Shown: positions 36,560 through 48,065 of the stretch, in pieces
How the letters are laid out: the number at the start of each line of letters is the position of its first letter
Position numbering within the stretch: the stretch's first letter is position 1
From: Gnetum montanum
Lineage: Eukaryota; Streptophyta; Gnetopsida; Gnetales; Gnetaceae
Direction: 5' to 3'
NCBI GenBank assembly: GCA_015680685.1
Contig: MNCI01003795.1
Coordinates: 52,879 to 116,878 of the forward strand
Length of the DNA stretch: 64,000 nt
Program-made: the position numbers and the translations under genes
The notes under the pieces: generated by a model
The model's input: only the letters and a program-made list of their open reading frames with translations
Told to the model about the DNA's origin: nothing
Database searches by the model: none

Positions 36560-37758
36560 TATTGTGGCCAACCACACCCATGCTATCGCATAGGGTCATG
36601 ATCAACAAAACTGTCCTACAAAATCATATACCATTTCACCAAGCAATGTTGACATGGAGGAAGGTGAACCAACATACAGGGAGGTGGATCGACATGCGAG
36701 AAGGTGAACCGACATGTAGGAAGTTGAAACATCACTAGCAAGCAACTATAAAGTAGAGAATGAAGATGATGTTAGTGGGAAGGAGACTAAGAGCCTCCTT
36801 AAAAAATTAGGCTCTCCTCCTAAACAGTTGTGTCTCCCTCCATTGAGGCACATACAGATGGATAGGGGAGTCTCCAGGGGTTAATAAACTAATGAACAAT
36901 GGTTTTCTCTCTCTCTCTCTCCTCCTCCTCCTATTTTTCTTAGGGAGACAGTAGTGCAACTAACGCATGTGGACAATAAGTGCAACAAGCAAGTTCTATA
37001 GTTATTCTACTTTATTCTTGGCAACGGACGGACGACGATAGTCAACAATGACAAAGCTACATGGATAATGGTCAACAATCTCAACAAGAAACTAAGAGGT
37101 GATGGTTTTCTTTTCCCTTTTCATGATAGACCCGTGACAACGGCAAATGTAGGATTAGAGACAGCAACACGTCTACCAGCATGTAACAGTGGGATCTGGT
37201 GGCTCGTTCTCTTTCTCTCTCTCTACTACAATGTTGTAGCAGTTAATAGTAGCAGTTGCTTGTAGCAGTTAACAGTAGCAGTTGCTTACACGGTTTCTAC
37301 AATTTTATTCTACTTTGATAGATGGTGCATCCACAGCAAGGTTCTTCAAAGAGGGATAAATTTTCCTCTCTCATGCAGGCAATGAGGCACATTCTATCTA
37401 TGTGTTAAAGATGTGTCAGCGAGCCCCTTCATCCAACCTCTTCTCTCTCTCTCTCCCTCCTCCAACGACTACAAGCAGTGTTGGCTACAACAGCATCTGC
37501 AATGGACCAGCGGCGAACGATGACAGTAGCCAAGAAGTAGGGATATTTTATTCTGGTTACCTTTTGTATTTTTGAATTTGAGACACTTATTCCAATTAAA
37601 ATTTTTAATTTTTTTACTATTTTCAAAAGGCCACATAGCCCTCTCTAGCTAAGACTATTCTTGAGTTTCCATAACCATACAGGAGACACCCTAGGTAATA
37701 GTCTCCTTAAACAAGTTTTTTTCCCAGGTGTTGATGCACCCAAAATTTATGCATAACA
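36560..37758 (+). mobile_element. TE-E LTR copy 1
   Basis: Starts TATTGTGGCC (TG changed to TA) and ends TGCATAACA. It aligns along its full length with copies 2 and 3, including CT-rich runs (36,905-36,930 and 37,440-37,455) and the block AAAACTNTCCTACAAAATCA near its start. Confidence 0.85.
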
Positions 37759-37929
37759 CCTTTTTGGTGCTAGAAGGAGGGCAATTCTCCTACCTTTGTT
37801 TATTAGCTCTTCTTGCCACTTTCTTGTGGCTATTTCATTTTTTGATCCTATCTTGGAACTTGTTCAATTTTTTAAAAAAATATTTGTCTTTGAATCCTTT
37901 ATTTTCTGCTTTTTTCTTATGGTTCCCAT
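37759..37929 (+). other. TE-E internal segment 1 with primer-binding site
   Basis: Opens CCTTTTTGGTGCTAGAAGGA, matching the TE1 site with one change in GGCGCT. The rest is T-rich and non-coding and aligns with the start of segment 2 (39,052 onward). It ends where LTR copy 2 starts without its first ~50 bp. Confidence 0.8.
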
Positions 37930-39051
37930 ATGATCAACAAAACTATCCTACAAAATCATATATCATTTCACCAAGTAATGTTGACATGCAGAACGATGAA
38001 CTAACATGCAGGGAGGTGCACCAATGTGTGAGAAGGTGAACTGACATGCGAGAAGGTGAAACATCACTAACATGCAGCTATAGAGCAGAGAACGAACACA
38101 ATATTAAGAGGGGAGAAGAGTAAGGGCCTCCTTAAAAAATTAGGCTCTCCTCTTGAATAGATGCATCTCTCTCCATTGAGGCACATGCAAATGGGCAAGG
38201 AGGTCTCTAGGGGCTAAAAAACTAGCAAACAGTGATTTTTACTCTCTCTCTTCTCATGTTTTTCTTAGAGAGACAGCAGTGCAGCTGACGCATGCAGATT
38301 GTAGGTGCAATAGGTGGGTTCAACAGTCTTGTTACTTTATTCTTGACAATGAATCAACAACAATCAATAGTAATAAAGCTGCATGGACGATGGTTAACAA
38401 TCTCAACCAAAAACTAAGAGGCAATATTTTTCTTTTCTCTTTTCACAATAGACCCATGACTGTGGAAAACATAGAACTAGAGACAATAACATGTCTACTG
38501 ACACATGATAGTGAGATCTGATGGCTCATTCTCTTTCTATCTCTCTACTACAGTGTTACAACAATTGATAGCAACAGTTGCTTGGACGGGTTTTACAATT
38601 TCATTCCATTTTAGCATGTAGTGCATCTGCAATAAGGTTCTCCAAATAGGGATAAATTTCCCTCTCTCATGTTGGTGACGAGGCATATTCTATTTATGCA
38701 TTAAAGATGTGTCAGTGGAACCCTTCATCCAGCCTTTTCTCTCTCCCTCCCTTCTCCAATGACTACAAGCAATATTGGCTACGGCAATGTCCACAACGGA
38801 CTGGCAACAAACAACGATAGTAGCCGGGAAGTAGGGAAAATTTATTTTGGTTACCTTTTTTATTTTTGAATTCGAGATACTCATTCCAATTAAAATTCCA
38901 ATTTTTTTACTATTTTCAAAAGGCAACATAGCCCTCTCTAACTAAGACTATTCTTGGGCTTTCATACCCATATGGGAGGCACCCTAGGCAATAATTTCCT
39001 TAAACAAGTTTTTTTCCCAGGTGTTGGTGCATCCAAAATTTATGCATAACA
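37930..39051 (+). mobile_element. TE-E LTR copy 2 (5' end missing)
   Basis: Begins at ATGATCAACAAAACTATCC, which is about 50 bp into copy 1, and ends TGCATAACA. The missing start and shortened internal segment 1 suggest a deletion across the junction. Confidence 0.83.
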
Positions 39052-39458
39052 CCTTTTTGGCACTAAAAGAAGGATCTTCCTTTCGCCTTTGTTTATCGGT
39101 TTTTCTTGCTACTTTCTTATGGCTATTTCATTTTTTGATCTTGTCTTGGAACCTATTGATTTTTTTTTTACAACCTTTGTCTTCAAACCCTTTATTTTTT
39201 GCCTTTTTCTTATGCTTCCCATTTTCTGAAAATTTTTATTACTGAAACCTTTTTTTATAACCCTCATTTCCTACTTCCATTTTTGAATTTCTCATTTTAG
39301 TGGTCCTTACCTAAGTCCTAACTTAGGTGAGGTGGTTTTATTATTCAATTTTAAATTTATTTTTTTGCAATTTTTCTTATTTTATTATTGTTGTTTTAAG
39401 ATTTCATGGTTTTTGTTGTTCCTTGCATGTGCATGTAATTTGTTGTTTGGGGGCTAAG
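39052..39458 (+). other. TE-E internal segment 2 with primer-binding site and purine tract
   Basis: Opens CCTTTTTGGCACTAAAAGAA (decayed primer-binding site), is T-rich, and ends TTTGGGGGCTAAG directly before the next LTR, a likely polypurine tract. No ORF of note. Confidence 0.75.
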
Positions 39459-40598
39459 TGTTGTAGCCAAGCTTGCCCATGTTATTGCACAGGGCCATGA
39501 TCAACAAAACTATCTTGCAAAATCATATATCATTTCACCAAGCAATGTTGATGTGAAGAAAAGTAAATCGATGTGTAGAGAGGTGGACCAACAAGCGAGA
39601 AAGTCAAACATCACTAGCAGGTAGCTATAAAGCAAAGAACGAAGACAATGTTAGGGGGGAGAAGAGAGAGGGCCTTCATAACAAATTGGGCTCTCCTCCC
39701 TAACAACTACATCTCTCTCCATTAAGGCACATGCAGATGGGCAGGGGGGTCTGCAAGGGTTGAGAAACCAGTGAACGGTGATTTTCTCTCTCTCTCTTCT
39801 TCTATTTTTCTTAGGGCAACAATAGTGCAGCTGACACATGCAGACGATAGGTGTAGCAGGCAGGTTCTATAGTCCTGTTACTTTATTCTTAGCAACAGAT
39901 TGGTGATAATCAGTAGTGGCAAAGTTGTATGGACAATGGTATACAATCTCAACAATAAATAAGAGGTGGTAGTTTTCTTTTCCCTTTTCACAACAGACCC
40001 ATGACGACGACAGACATAGAACTAGAGACAACAACACATCTACTGGCATGTGATAGTAGGATTTCGTGGCTCGTTCTCTTTCTCTCTCTTTGCTACTATG
40101 TTGTAGCAATTGACAGTAGCAATTACTTACACGGGCTCTACAGTTCCATTCTATCTTGGTGGGCAGTGAATTCACGACAAGGTTCTTCAAACATGGACAA
40201 ATTTCCCTCTCTTGTGCTAATGATAGGGCATGTTCTATCTATGTGTTAGAGACACATCAGTGGGCACCTTCATCTAGCCTATTCTCTCTCTATCGCTCCT
40301 CTAACAACTATAGGCAATGTTGGCTATAGCAGCGTCTACAACGAACTGGCGGCAAATGATAATAGTAGTTGGGAAGCAGGAAAAATTTATTTTGATTACC
40401 TTTTGTATTTTTGAATCTCAGACACTCGTTCCAATTAAAATTCTAATTTTTTTACTATTTTCAAAAGGCCACATAGCCCTCTCTAGCTAAGAGTATTTCT
40501 AGGTTTTCATACCCATACAAGAGGTGCCCTAGGCCATAGTCTCCTTAAATAAGTTTTTTTCCCCAGGTGTTGGTGTGTCCAAAATTTATGCATCAACA
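39459..40598 (+). mobile_element. TE-E LTR copy 3
   Basis: Starts TGTTGTAGCC and ends ATGCATCAACA. It is followed by TAACC, the right target duplication. Aligns with copies 1 and 2 throughout. Confidence 0.85.
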
Positions 40599-40603
40599 TA
40601 ACC

Positions 40604-40849
40604 GTGATGTCAACATGTGGAATTCATTGTTAACCCTTATGAACACTCCTTTGTAACCATATATAGCCTTTATCCCATATCATTTCATCATAACCTTATC
40701 TCTTCATAACAAGCACTCTTTAGCATGGTTTGATAGCTACAAAATCAAGTGAGGAGACAAAACATTGGTAATGGATCTACGATGGTGTTTTGCATTCTTT
40801 GTTGATATCTCTTAGGTCAATCCTTGAAACATCAACAAAGAGGAGCAAA
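40604..40849 (+). other. TE-D 3' spacer end and polypurine tract
   Basis: Non-coding. AAAGAGGAGCAAA at about 40,836-40,849, directly before the LTR start TAAAACACC, is a plausible polypurine tract and supports the chosen LTR boundary. Confidence 0.65.
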
Positions 40850-42134
40850 TAAAACACCAACAAGAAAATTCATATTGCAATTTTTGGCATTGTAACCTTC
40901 ACCATTAAACTTGAGGCTGAAACTTTACTGTAAATGCAAGGTTTATAGTACATGAGCTACAATCTCACATACTTAACCTTTTTAGGGCTAAAAAATGTCT
41001 CATAAGTTCTTGTGGCCTCACTTCCTAGGTGGAAACAATTATGTCATGTCTATATTTGGGCTTGGGAAGGCTAAATATACCTTGGAAACTATCAAATTTG
41101 GGTTTTTTTCATGGGTTTTATGTTCACCATAGCCAAAACTACACTACAAAAACCAACACCCAGTGTTGGAATTGTTGGACTTTCATTTTTTAAGCAAGAC
41201 CAATGTGTTTCTAGCAAGGACAACGAGGATTCTATGAGGCAAGCAAGGATTCCATAAAGCTAGTGAGGATCCCATGAAGCTAGGGTAGTTTTCCAAGGCC
41301 AACGTAGTTTTTGTGAAGCCAATGTAGTTTTCAAAGTTTGTTTACTTTTTGTAGCACTCAATGTAGTTTTGATGGTCTTGGTGCATCAAAACTTACCATA
41401 AGCAGAAAACTACACTAAAATTGATGAGTTGCTACACCTAAGAATTACATCAATATATTAGCAATCATGGTAGAAATTTGTAGCCCCAAATCAGCAATCG
41501 TATGACCTATAAAAACAAATTTCGAATATATTAAAAAAGTTCCACAACTTTTACAATTTTTGGCATCTGAACCTTGGCCATTTTTTGAGACCTTTTAGAG
41601 CAAGTTTGAATTTGGTTGAGCAGTGGAGACTCTTAGCACAATTCCATAGTAACAAAAAGTCTAGCATACCATCCACCATTTTCACAACCAACACTACAAA
41701 TCCAACTTGAGAGCCAACAAGGTGTTTTGGTAATCAAAGTTAAGAAGTACCTAGATTGTGAGGTTGACTGCAAAACACAACCTATCAACTTCAACAAGCT
41801 TCAAGCTTTATCTATACAGCTCCCTATGTGTTTGGGAACTTTAATTTATACACATGTGCACTCTATACTTATAATATTTCATTATTATAATAAATTTTAT
41901 AGTTCATTTGTTGTGCAAGTTTATTCTACAATTAATTTTTGTGCTTTCTTTTGAATCAGATTTGCATTTTCATTTAAGATATTCACACTTGTTTACACTC
42001 CTCAAGTCCCTAGGTGATTGACAAGATGGTCCAATGCATCTTGGATCCTCTTTCTCAGAGGTCCTTAGGATCCAAGGTCAAACTATTTTCATCAAGAACT
42101 TTCGAATTTCTAATAATCGAATTTTTTCGATGTA
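40850..42134 (+). mobile_element. TE-D 3' LTR
   Basis: Starts TAAAACACCAAC and ends CGATGTA, aligning with 16,798-18,118. It keeps the repeated AAGGCCAACGTAGTTTTT and AAGCCAATGTAGTTTTC motifs (41,280-41,335) and the TATA-like CCTATAAAAACAAA (about 41,507). Confidence 0.85.
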
Positions 42135-43810
42135 ATAGGAAGATTGGTTATTTTATTATTATTTTATTTATTTAACTACCTAAGTTCATTGATGAGGTTT
42201 AATTTAGTGTCAATTACTGGTTTTTAATATTATTTTATTAGTTAAACTTTGGGGAGTTGGAAACATTTTCAAAACTTTTTTATATAAACTATAGGTTTGT
42301 GGCCCCCACAACATAAAGCTCACTATCAATAGCTTGAGGATCAAATAATGGGTGATTCAAACAAGTGGTTGGCAAGTTATGGTGTTTCAAAGATGCTTTG
42401 GACTCAGAAAAATGTAAAAACTTCCCTAGTATTGTGTTGCAAATGTGCAAAAATGGCTAAGTGTTGACACATATTTATAATATTTCTGTACTATGTCAAT
42501 AGGGATGTGTCAATGGATATGTGTCGATGCATTGGGCTACATCAACAGAGATGCATCAATGCAACTATAGAGAAATTTGTAACAATTAAAAAACTAAGAA
42601 TGGGGAAAGATTTTTGTAATGAAAGTGGAGTCTAGAGGAACCAAAGAAAAACCTAGAATAAGGACAAATCATTAAAGAGAGATTTGGATGGATTTTGATT
42701 ACCCATAAGTGTAAAAAAATTGGATGTCTTGAGGTGGAAAACAATGGATTTGAAAGCAAAAATGACTAAGGGATAGGAAATTTAACCATCCTAACCAAAT
42801 AGTATGCAACTAGGTCCTCACCATAGCAAGCGCATGTCTTTAATGCCCTTGTAGGCCCTCATACCAAAAAGACTGTAGGCCCCAAGGATGATTAATTACC
42901 ATGGATTGCTAAAAATTGAATCACACAAGAAACCATCAAAGAATCAGGACATATCAAAATGGACACACTAATTAATCATGATAGGAAGCAGTGAGGTGAT
43001 AGATGGATAGAATTGGTGATGAGAGAGAGAATGAAATGGACTTCCTCATTCTAGTCACATGAAGCCCTTTGTGGAGTATGTGATTAAGATGACCTAATAT
43101 CATCCCATCCTTACTTGGAATTAAGACCATCCTCTTCTAGCAACCTCGCATTAGCACATTGAGACCGTTCAACCCCCTAGAGCTCCTGAACACCTTTAAA
43201 GATCATCCATCATTCCAAATAGAGAAGAAAAGAAAAGCAGGAAGTGAAGAGGGCCTTAGTTAGAGGGATGTATTTAGGCATGGATAACATGTCTTTCCAA
43301 CCCCATAACTAGTGAGTGTAGCCCATTATTTCATCTAAGGGGTGTGCTTTGAATTTCCATGTTGTTTATTTTTCATGGGAACCATACCATGCAAAGACAT
43401 TACTTCCTATTATTAGTTGACATTAAGAATAGTGAGGAATTGATGAGAGTACTCATAAAACTCAAAATGGTAGGTAGGTACATAAAGTGATAAATTCCCT
43501 TAAAATCACATCCTTGTCAATTCCACTTGATTCATTCCAAGTATGAAGAGTACCAAGGTCACAAATTCTTTTAAAGTTGTTATTAAGAAAGGTTCTGATG
43601 CTTCCAAAATGAGAGAACACCATGGAGTTTTAGTGGAATGGGTGGATGACATGAGCTCATTGCCTAGTATCTTGAGAAAACCAATGTTCCATTATCAATG
43701 TCAAAATTCAATGATGAAATTTAGTCATTAAGCAATCAATTCAAGTAATAGAATTTAATTAACTATCATCAATCAGCAGCTATATTCAACACCAAATTCC
43801 TAATGGTAAT
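42135..43810 (-). other. Unit N+1 spacer between ORF2 and integrase
   Basis: Continuation of the Athila-like unit after the TE-D insertion. Non-coding. Parts align with TE-B (for example CATGTCTTTCCA near 43,290 and 52,110) and with unit N (43,620-43,790 against 6,750-6,880). It contains the internal promoter described separately and ends at the solo LTR. Confidence 0.7.
42471..42565 (-). promoter_or_regulatory. Internal TATA box and dyads upstream of unit N+1 ORF2
   Basis: Minus-strand TTATAAATAT (42,471-42,480) has, on its upstream side, GTCGATGCATTGG (about 42,523), CTACATCAACA (42,537-42,547) and the palindrome GATGCATC (42,550-42,557). The same strings lie upstream of the TATA box in the shared LTR (13,526-13,597). 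Removing TE-D puts this about 0.45 kb upstream of the ORF2 start at 16,686. Inferred to drive ORF2 separately. Confidence 0.5.
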
Positions 43811-44718
43811 TGATGAGTATCGAGGTACCCCTACACGCAACCATACAAATACGAGCGTGCACGCGCGATCCGGTCGAACTCCGCAGACTAAACGCCTTAA
43901 CGCCACAAGAAACACTTGGGGTTAATCGTTCGTTGTCTTCCCAGGCTTGCTTGTATGTGTCACGGTGTATGGTTAAGCAAGTCTGAGGTATGTGATTTTT
44001 TTGGTATTTTTCAGTTTATCTCCTAAGCTATGGGGGAAAGGGTTGAGAAACTACCTAACTCTAACTAAGGACCTAAGTCTATTTTAACTAGCGTCAGCAT
44101 CCGTTCCCACTTACCAGACACACCCTGCACTATGCAACTGTGGTTACCAAACGCTAATCGTTACTAGGATCACCACACGTAACGCACGTGCTCAAAGTGG
44201 TCGTACTGAGGCACCTATTTAGCTTAAGTGTGATAAGCAGCCAATTCCTTAGCTAGCCATACACACCCGTGGGTGCTCGCAACTAAGTCATACTTATCAC
44301 ACATTCTAGCCTAGCGATGAGCAGCCGATTCCTTGATTAGCCGTACACATCCGTAGATGCTCGTAATCAAGTCGTACTTGTATGCACTAGGAAAGTAGTA
44401 AATAACAATAAATAAAACCATGTACTGCAAGTTTTCTCCAATCAAGTTCATCTTTATTGTCGTACACAACTTAGGATCAGGTTACAAGCTGCTCGAATAA
44501 AGAGCCGTTCACTCTATGACTCCTCCTGCGGGCACATGGGAAAAATTCTAACTCTGGAGTGATCAATCTTCCAGAGCTTCGCTACTTCTAGCCAGGATTG
44601 GGAAACAAGGGGAGTGCCACCTCTTATTTATAGATATGGCGGCGGACCGCGATATCGCGTAAGCGATATCGCAGGGAAAGACGCGATATCGCGGCACTAT
44701 GCATGTCGCGTCTCATCA
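43811..44718 (-). mobile_element. Athila-like solo LTR with perfect target duplication
   Basis: Starts (plus strand) TGATGAGTATCGAGG and ends CGCGTCTCATCA, flanked on both sides by GTAAT (43,806-43,810 and 44,719-44,723). No internal sequence is present, so it is a solo LTR left by recombination. In minus orientation it has CTATAAATAAG (44,624-44,634) and AATAAAG near 44,452. It keeps many CpGs that are TG or CA in the related LTRs at 46,995 and 55,223, so it is younger or less methylated. Confidence 0.95.
44647..44692 (-). promoter_or_regulatory. Three GCGATATCGC palindromes upstream of the solo-LTR TATA box
   Basis: CGCGATATCGCG at 44,647-44,658 and 44,681-44,692 and GCGATATCGC at 44,662-44,671 are perfect palindromes packed in 46 bp, 13-60 bp upstream (minus) of the TATA box. 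Clustered intact dyads in U3 suggest a dimeric regulator, or a site kept by selection until recently. Confidence 0.85.
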
Positions 44719-44723
44719 GTAAT

Positions 44724-46994
44724 AAAGAAGAAAAAGACATCTATGAAAACCCAAATAAAAAAATATAAAAGAAATTGTAAAATATTCAAGAAAATGAAAA
44801 ACATATGAAAATTGATGTAAAACAAAAAAAATTAAAAAAAAACTAAGGAACCACTTGTAGGATGTTAGCATGGATGGCCATCTCCCCTACAACCGAGTTG
44901 GAAGGAAGAGATGAAAAAGATTAAGCATGCTTGATCATTAGTTGAGGTATTATTCCCACTAGTTGTTCTTATCTCCCAAAAAGGCTTAAGTTGTTGGATG
45001 TTGACTAATAACCTCTTATTTGACTTGGCAAGATAGTATATCATCATGGTCCCAGATGGGAAAGTTTCATGTATAATGTAAGGGCCCTTCCATAGTGTTT
45101 GAACTTTTGTCCATTGAGGTACATGCATGGGGTTTTAGTAGACTACCTTATCTCCTAGTTAAAACTTGACTTTACTTATTCTAAGGTCATTACATTGTTT
45201 GTTATATGCCTTGTGCACTTCATTCAATGATAAGGCCACTAATATATTCTCATCTAACATGTTGAGATTCATTGGTCTTTCTCTTTGAGCTAGACTTAGG
45301 TCTAAGTCAAGATCATAAGCTATTAAAAGTGTATAAAGCTTAGCTTGGATGGGAAGATTTGGAGGTTTCTCATACACTAACTCATAGGGAGAATAGCCAA
45401 TAGGAAGTTTCCACATTGAATGATTAGCCTACAGAACATCATTGAGTTTACTACTCCACTCCTTACTATATTTACTAACTATACGTATTAGAATTTTGGT
45501 AATTTTTCTATTTGGAACCTTAGCTTAACCATTGGCTTGGGGGTGATATTGAGTTGGAACCAATAATATCATGCCATGAGGATCTTAATGGTCATCCTCC
45601 TCCCAACATAGTGGCCGCTACAAGGACCCTCATGTTCATCCTAAAGGACTCAAAGTTGATTTACATCTAGAACAAACCATTGTACTAGGCCATCTACATA
45701 ACTCTTATAGAGGTTGCTGTTGCTTTTCATGAAGTGCTTGGACTAATGGAGCAACTATTGTTTCTTCTTGTTGTCCCACTCATGTGGCATCTTCTGAGTG
45801 AGTAGGTAGAAGCGGATGTAATTGTACCAATTTGTTTCCTTGGGATTTTGACCATTGACAATACCATCAAAGAGGAGTTTATTAGGAAATTTCTAATATT
45901 ATGGATCCTCATCCTCCTTGCTATACCATCTTAACTGAGACAAGTTGTTAGCCATCACATTCTTAGTTCCCTTTCAATCAACCATCATTAAATCAAACTC
46001 TTGAAGGAGCACCAGCCATCGTATGACACAAGGACTTATCAATGGCTTGTTCATTAGAAATCAGATGGCACTATGATTAGTGTGCATAAAAACTTTGTAT
46101 CCAAGCACATAGTGCCTGAATTTCTCTAACACGTACACCACTACCATGAGCTCCTTTTCAATGGTGTTGTAGTTTAGTTGTGCATCCATAATTCTCCTGT
46201 TTGCACAATGGCTAAATTATGGACATTTTTCATCATCCATCTATGTATGCATGACTCACAAGGCATAATTCGATGCATTTTTCATGATGTGGAATAACCT
46301 ATACCAGTTTGGTACACATAGAATCGAAGTTTCTATGAGTTTTTGCTTTAATTGCATTCTCAAATTTCTTGGTCTAGATGCATGGTGCATCTTTCTTTGT
46401 AAGCTCCACCAACAACTTAGCAATCCTTAAGAAGTTTTCAATGAAGTAACTATAGTAACCGGTATGGCCAATGAATGACCTCACATATTTCACTGTTTCT
46501 GGCTATCTAGTTATTCCTTGGATGATCCTTACTTTTTTTGGATCTATCTTAATCCATTTTTGTTAAATTTGATGCCCTAAGACAATGTCCTCTTGGACCA
46601 TTAGGTGGTACTTCTACCAATTGAGCCTCAATTTTGTCTCCACACACCACTAAAGCACTTGCTTAAGGAAGTTCAAGGCTTACTCAAAGGTAGCCTTGTG
46701 GGTAGAGAAGTCATCCATGAAGATGTCTACGTTGTTATCAATCTATTATTGGAAGATGCTTACGACCAACCATTGGAATATAACGAGCGCATTACATAGG
46801 CCAAAGGGCATCTTTTTGTATGCAAAAGTTCCTCAGGGACTTGTGAATGTTGTGTTGGGTTGGTTCTCTAGTGCTATCTAGATTTGATTATAGAAACTAT
46901 AACCATCCAGAAAGTTGTAGTAATAATTCCCCACAATGGTATCTAATACTTGGACCACAAATGGTAAAGGAAAATGGTCTTTGTAGGTGGCCAT
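44724..46994 (-). pseudogene. pol: Unit N+1 pol: integrase C-terminus, RNase H and RT part
   Basis: The integrase C-terminus reads LWKGPYIIHETFPSGT (about 45,080) with LLVNIQQLKPFW after it, and GYSPYELVYEKPPNLPI (about 45,395). Compared with unit N, about 0.6 kb holding the DDE core is missing near 45,565. RNase H is near 46,240-45,960, and RT holds VDIFMDDFSTHKATFEQAL (about 46,720). TE-B splits RT at 46,994, and RT resumes at 56,066. Athila-like by the MDDFS motif. Confidence 0.83.
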
Positions 46995-47878
46995 TAATGA
47001 GTGACGAGGTACCCCTACACTCAACTATACGAATCATAAGCATTGATGTATGATTTGGTCAAATTCCATAGATGGGACTAGTTGTGGTATCTAGATCATT
47101 ATGTTTTGATCATAGTTTCTTGTCTTCCCACTTGGACTAGTGGTAGCTTTGTCACATATGGTTTAGTCCAAAGTGAGGTGTATGATGTTGTCTCTAATTC
47201 TATGCTACTCCTAATGATGATAAAAAAAGGTAATTTAATTAAGCTAATGGGTGATGGAAAACAAGATCTAAAATAGCCTACATGCGATGGGTATCTACTC
47301 TTAATCATCTATATACATCCTAGACTTCATGAGACTACTTCTACAATTGCTAAGAATATGTCACTGGTTATGCCAAACAATACACTTTTGGATTACCAAG
47401 TATCTACACTTAAAAACTCATGATTAAGGTGTACACATTTCTCATAATAATAGGAATAGCAAATAGCAATAAATGGAAACATTTAACTAAAGAAAGCAAT
47501 AAATAATTAAAGCAATAATAATCTAAGTGGATGCTACAATGATAGGAGTAATCTCAATCTTTATTACCAGTCATGTAACATGTCCAAGTACGTCACAGTT
47601 GAACAAAGGTGTCATATGATTACAAACATCACATTGTAGGAATGCACTAGGAATAACAACTTTAAAGAAAAGAAACTAAAAACTAAAACTATCTATCTAC
47701 TTCATACATTTTACTTGCTTCCCTCATCTGAGTGCCCAAGTGTTGTATTTATAGGCAAACCCAGATGAGGTGATGTCAGATACAAAACATCGTTTCTTGG
47801 CTTTGAGATTGACTATGCAACGTTGGGGCTCTAATGTCACATATCTAATGTTAGGGCTTGACAAATGACAATTCATCA
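46995..47878 (-). mobile_element. TE-B 3' LTR
   Basis: Plus-strand start TAATGAGTGACGAGG (TG changed to TA), end AATTCATCA. Minus-strand CTATAAATACAAC gives the TATA box near 47,742-47,753. Next to it (47,879 onward) is the polypurine tract CATGGGGGTA preceded by CTCGAGGACGAGTTTTC. Confidence 0.88.
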
Positions 47879-48065
47879 TACCCCCATGACTGAATGAAAA
47901 CTCGTCCTCGAGTCAAATAAAATGAGGAACATGTTCTTTACAAAATATTGAGAAGGTATGGGATTATTAACTAACTTAAACAATAAACTCTCACATGCTG
48001 CAGTGGTGCAGTACAAAAATGAAACACATTATTACAAAACAAAATAAAGAACAAAACTAGGAAGC

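Larger units (their letters stand above)
36560..40598 (+). mobile_element. TE-E: three LTRs with two very short internal segments
   Basis: Three copies of a ~1.1-1.2-kb LTR are separated by internal stretches of about 171 and 407 bp, each opening with a primer-binding site. The whole is flanked by TAACT (36,555-36,559) and TAACC (40,599-40,603), a near-perfect 5-bp target duplication. It encodes no protein. It looks like a miniature non-coding element (TRIM-like design but with long LTRs) that became a tandem dimer by LTR recombination. The TAT-type primer-binding site links it to TE1 and TE-D. Confidence 0.85.
16798..42134 (+). mobile_element. TE-D: ~25.3-kb TAT-like retrotransposon, with TE-E nested
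   Basis: Bounded by two related LTRs (16,798-18,118 and 40,850-42,134). Inside, in order: primer-binding site, gag-protease (19,050-22,860), antisense gene relic (23,690-27,420), ~188-bp repeat array (29,490-31,440), pol (32,241-35,700), the nested TE-E (36,560-40,598) and a polypurine tract. A second RNase H-like segment in pol and the gag similarity to TE1 place it in the TAT lineage. Without TE-E it is about 21.3 kb, large for the family, because about 9 kb lies between protease and RT. No clear target duplication was found. Confidence 0.85.

Noticed and set aside
37429-40249. Repeated 60-107-codon ORFs around 37.4, 38.8 and 40.0 kb
   Set aside because: They fall at equivalent places in the TE-E LTR copies, differ in frame and stops, and show no protein motif.
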